From positions 7,936,001-8,000,000 of the forward strand of contig NC_079889.1 of the NCBI RefSeq assembly GCF_029227915.1: DNA of 64,000 nt, in the 5' to 3' direction. Below are positions 61,074 to 64,000 of the stretch, piece by piece (position 1 is the stretch's first letter; the number at the start of each line of letters is the position of its first letter). The notes under the pieces were generated by a model. It was given only the letters and a program-made list of their open reading frames with translations, was not told the origin of the DNA and ran no database searches. The DNA is from Hydractinia symbiolongicarpus. Taxonomy: Eukaryota; Cnidaria; Hydrozoa; Anthoathecata; Hydractiniidae. The translations under genes were made by a program, and so were the position numbers.

Positions 61074-61264
61074 CCCTACTCAAATGCGCATACTCGAAAT
61101 TTTTTGTTGACGTCAGCATTATTTCCCATTTTCGAGTGCGCATGCTCGAGATTTTATCGGTATTCCCGGAATTGTTGGATTTCATCGGTTTCGGGGAATT
61201 CGGGATTTCGGGAATTTCCCTTGTCGTCCGTCGACTGCGCTAGAACATACATTTTACTATCTCT
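61074..61264 (-). repeat. right terminal inverted repeat of the Polinton
   Basis: About 191 bp that pair with the left repeat. It contains the same CRE core (61,108-61,115) and NRF1-like site (61,137-61,145). The first minus-strand gene (SAP-PolB) starts 69 bp inside it. Confidence 0.95.
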
Positions 61265-62058
61265 TTCGACGCCTAACCAAAAAACTGAATAACATGTGCT
61301 ATTTCAAGCGCGTTTTTGGCCGCTTTTGTTCCTCAAGAATCACGTGTATGGATTTTCGCAAAGACTGATGCGGTAATTTGTGAACGACAGAAAAGCTAAG
61401 ACAGGGCGAAACAGGCAATATCTCGACAAAATACCTGAAAGACAAAACTTCGATTTGAAAATTGGTTTCATTTAAACACTAGGTGGTGCTAATGCCTGCA
61501 TCCATAGAAGAAATTGTAAAGCGTGGGTGCTTCGATCTTGAGAATTCTTGTTTCGCGTGGATTCCAAACTTAAACGGCAAAAAACTTGTTTAAAGATTAT
61601 TTATGGACATCCTCGACTTGTGGATCGACAAAAGGTGTACGCCAGCACTATTTCGACCTTAAAAGCACCAAACCCATAAGACCTTAAGTCTTAAGTCTAA
61701 TTGATGACGTGTAAACTCTGACAAGTTCACTTTGGAGGGTGCGTCGTTAAGACAGCTTTCTGAATGCTTTTAGAACACCGCATTTAAGTGTAAGAGGCCC
61801 TAAAGTATCATCTAGCTATTGCAAGGAATTATACATCGACGGAAGCAAGAAATCTGTCTAAAAATGCGAAAATGATTGCTATGGGCGTTGCTATGCACTT
61901 ATATTTGCGGTTGGCTGAAAAAAAGTGGCAGAATGCGCAATAAAAACCTAAAATTGTCATAAGTACTACTTGCCACGGTATTCTAAGATGAATTTGCTGT
62001 CAGAAAACAGCTAAACGACAATTCTTGAAATTTAGAAATTTTTTCTAGGGGAACCACC
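61265..62058. other. right remainder of the TTAA-flanked host element
   Basis: 794 bases between the Polinton and the right inverted end of the host element. No open frame with recognisable domain. Its counterpart on the left is only 180 bases. Confidence 0.5.
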
Positions 62059-64000
62059 TTAATTATTATCGATTATAACGAAAGTGGATTGATGAACAAA
62101 ACGAAGTAGTCCAGTAGTCAAATCTGCCACCATATCTTTTTACAAGGCCTCGAAACAATACGCTTTTTTACGGTCCCAGTTCATGTCAGCATTTTACACA
62201 GATATTATTGCAGCCACTACGGCTTAAGTATTTACAAAAGTTTCAAAAGACCAAAACTGAAACTTGTTAACCCGCGACTGGGAACTAGTCTAATTTCCGG
62301 GTAAATTTATTTATTTATTTAGACACAGTTGCACAAATCTGTGAAAGAGCTAATTTTTTTGAACACGTGACATGCCTCCACCATGTTCGACTCGCCGCCC
62401 GGTATGCTAAAACAGACAACAGGACCTGGAATCGAGGTTGCGTATTCTCGTATATATTCAGTTCTTCCTCGTTTTTTACCGTATGTTCAATCTTTTATAC
62501 GTTCACATTCAATACCTGTTTTTTCTTTTCAACGCTGCGCATTTATATTCATTCACAGCTGATTTTTATTTCAGGGTCGTTGCACGAATTTTAAATATTT
62601 AAATTTGAGAAAGGTGTGTTATCATGAATCCAAATCAAGATTATCTTTGCAAAATGCTTTTATGTTGTTAAAAAAATGAAGAATATGTTCTAGCTAAATT
62701 GATTTACGAGTTTTTGATGGACATGCACTTTGTTGTGTTGTTTCTCGCCTTTTTTTACTCCTGGGGACGGGAGGACGAGGGCTAACCTTTTTAATCTTTT
62801 ATTCAGATCTTTTTGTTAATTTAGATAAAGACTAAGTCTATGATTGTACAACACTTGCACAATTCTCTTCTAGGTATTAATTAACCAACACATTTTGTTG
62901 AGATTAAGTTAAATGTAATATAGGCTTTTTTATCCAACATATTGTAAGTACACGATAAACCTATAATATTTCTTAAAACAAAGCAACTTGTAATGAACAG
63001 CCAGACTAAAGTGGGTAAATAGAAAAGAATAAACCAGATTGGAAAAAAAAAAGAAAAAGAAAGAAAAGAAAAACAAAAGGGAATCTGAAGGTCATAAATT
63101 TTGTGTGCACAGTTGGGCGACTGTTGTACAATTCTATGACCTACGTCATGACTTTTCCCTTACACAAAAAATCTATTCACTTCTTTTTTGACTGCCCCTG
63201 TTACTTTTCAAGCTGTAACTAATAGATGTGCAATTCCGTGTGACGTATATATTGTGATTTTGCGTTAAAACAATTGACATGCGCGCGCATGCAAGTCCAG
63301 TAAAACAAAGATACTTACGCAGAAATTCCTGCAACGAGAAAAATAATAAGATAAAGAATAAAAAAATAGAAAATAAAAGGATAAGAAAAAATAGAAAGAT
63401 AAGAATAAGAAAATTATTTTCAGTTCCTTTCGTATTTCGTTTTTTGTATTCCTGGAAAATCTATGAATTAAGGCAATCAGCCCATATTTTCCAATGTGGT
63501 CCTGGTTTTTCTGCTCCCACGCATGCGCATACATTGCGCAATTTTGTAAACAATGGAAATTTGCCTAATGATTTTACCAGTGATGTCTGTATATGCAATA
63601 CGTATCAAAAAGCGAGAAAAAAAGAAAGTCTCTAATTCTTAAGAAGAATATTTTATATTCATCTGAAAAAGTTATGTGGATGAAAAATTTGGTTTACACA
63701 GGTTGAACGAACTGCAAAGAACGCCTGCATCAACCAAATCTTCATCTCTAACATCATGGCTTTAACATCTGCCACGTAGCATGCAGTTTGCGTTAAAACC
63801 AATCATACGACTTTTCCATCAAAACCTTTTGTTCCTCTCCATTTTCCTATACGCTTGAAGCGTTCGTACGTTGGCGCAAATGTTAACGTGTGCAACACCA
63901 TTAATTGGGCGTTGCACACACGCTGAAGTGTGCGTGCAAAAGAACGCCTTTAATGGGCGGTGTGCACATGCTGATATAGCATTTTTTTATTTTTGTTTAT
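62059..64000. other. intergenic sequence to the end of the window
   Basis: No supported gene. A right end of the hairpin MITE family ('gacctggaatcgaggttg') lies at 62,424-62,441. An A-rich low-complexity stretch covers 63,040-63,080 and another 63,335-63,415. Near 63,889-63,920 'gtgtgcaacacc' and 'gggcgttgcacac' form an imperfect inverted repeat, perhaps the start of an element that continues outside the window. Confidence 0.45.

Larger units (their letters stand above)
46115..61264. mobile_element. Polinton/Maverick element, 15.15 kb, inactive
   Basis: The element is bounded by terminal inverted repeats of about 182-191 bp that start 'agagatagtaaaatgtatg'. Between them are the hallmark genes of Polintons: a protein with features of family-B DNA polymerase with a protein-priming type layout, a retrovirus-type integrase and a double-jelly-roll capsid protein, plus at least eight conserved smaller genes. 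Outside the ends stands 'tcga' on both sides (46,111-46,114 and 61,266-61,269); the 6-bp target duplication usual for Polintons is not cleanly preserved. The genes are arranged in facing blocks: three plus-strand genes, then minus, plus, minus, plus, and the right 7 kb all minus. Most large genes contain stops or frameshifts, so the copy is dead. G+C content is visibly higher than in the flanks, which suggests recent acquisition compared with the host repeats. Confidence 0.95.
45935..62058. mobile_element. TTAA-flanked inverted-repeat element that hosts the Polinton
   Basis: TTAA at 45,931-45,934 and 62,059-62,062 encloses inverted ends: left 'ggttcccctagaaaaaaac', right 'attttttctaggggaaccacc' read inwards. 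The left end lacks two bases compared with the right. Only 180 bp (left) and 794 bp (right) of this element remain outside the Polinton, so the original was about 1 kb and non-autonomous. No transposase frame is seen in the outer parts. Confidence 0.65.

Noticed and set aside
63310-63335. Tiny exon on the minus strand with acceptor and donor
   Set aside because: The two splice-like signals are only 10 bases apart and no neighbouring exons can be found.
63265-63534. 89-codon minus-strand frame with long aromatic stretches
   Set aside because: It derives from an A-rich low-complexity tract; no domain or splice support.

Overview
This is a 64 kb window of animal nuclear DNA, AT-rich and full of introns and repeats. 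The host genes are spliced with GT-AG introns: a Nup160-like nucleoporin, a BTB/POZ protein, a claudin/PMP22-type tetraspan protein and an Arf6 GTPase. The mixture of dense small inverted-repeat elements, non-LTR retrotransposon pieces and a Polinton suggests an invertebrate. I favour a cnidarian, perhaps a hydrozoan, but this is inference and nothing in the window proves it.

Layout. Positions 1-11,658 hold the last 23 coding exons I can read of Nup160 (+), whose 5' part lies outside the window. Positions 14,075-26,808 hold a three-exon BTB gene (-) whose first coding exon encodes only 11 residues and is followed by an 11 kb intron full of repeats. Positions 29,892-32,036 hold a three-exon claudin-like gene (+), and 36,089-39,034 a four-exon Arf6 gene (-). 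Between 39.1 and 43.4 kb lie several non-LTR retrotransposon fragments; one is nested in a terminal-inverted-repeat element.

The main accessory element is a 15.15 kb Polinton/Maverick (46,115-61,264). It has about 185 bp terminal inverted repeats and is visibly richer in G+C than its flanks. It encodes, from left to right, a 24-residue-repeat protein, a candidate ssDNA-binding protein, a small SAP-like protein, several conserved Polinton proteins of unknown role, the double-jelly-roll major capsid protein, a retrovirus-type integrase, an acidic protein, a BRO/DUF3627-like protein and a SAP-PolB family DNA polymerase. The large genes are broken: the capsid gene has a frameshift and a stop, the integrase has lost most of its catalytic core, and the polymerase has many frameshifts, a retrotransposon insertion and no motif C. 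I found no packaging ATPase and no protease. The copy is therefore inactive.

Three insertion events are stacked: a TTAA-flanked inverted-repeat element (45,935-62,058) contains the Polinton, which contains a 5'-truncated LINE (57,034-58,897). The observation I consider most worth following is that gene junctions inside the Polinton carry exact or near-exact palindromes and hairpins. They occur at all three convergent junctions, at one divergent start pair and at tandem junctions. This resembles the hairpin rule for mRNA 3' ends in Mimivirus and its virophages.
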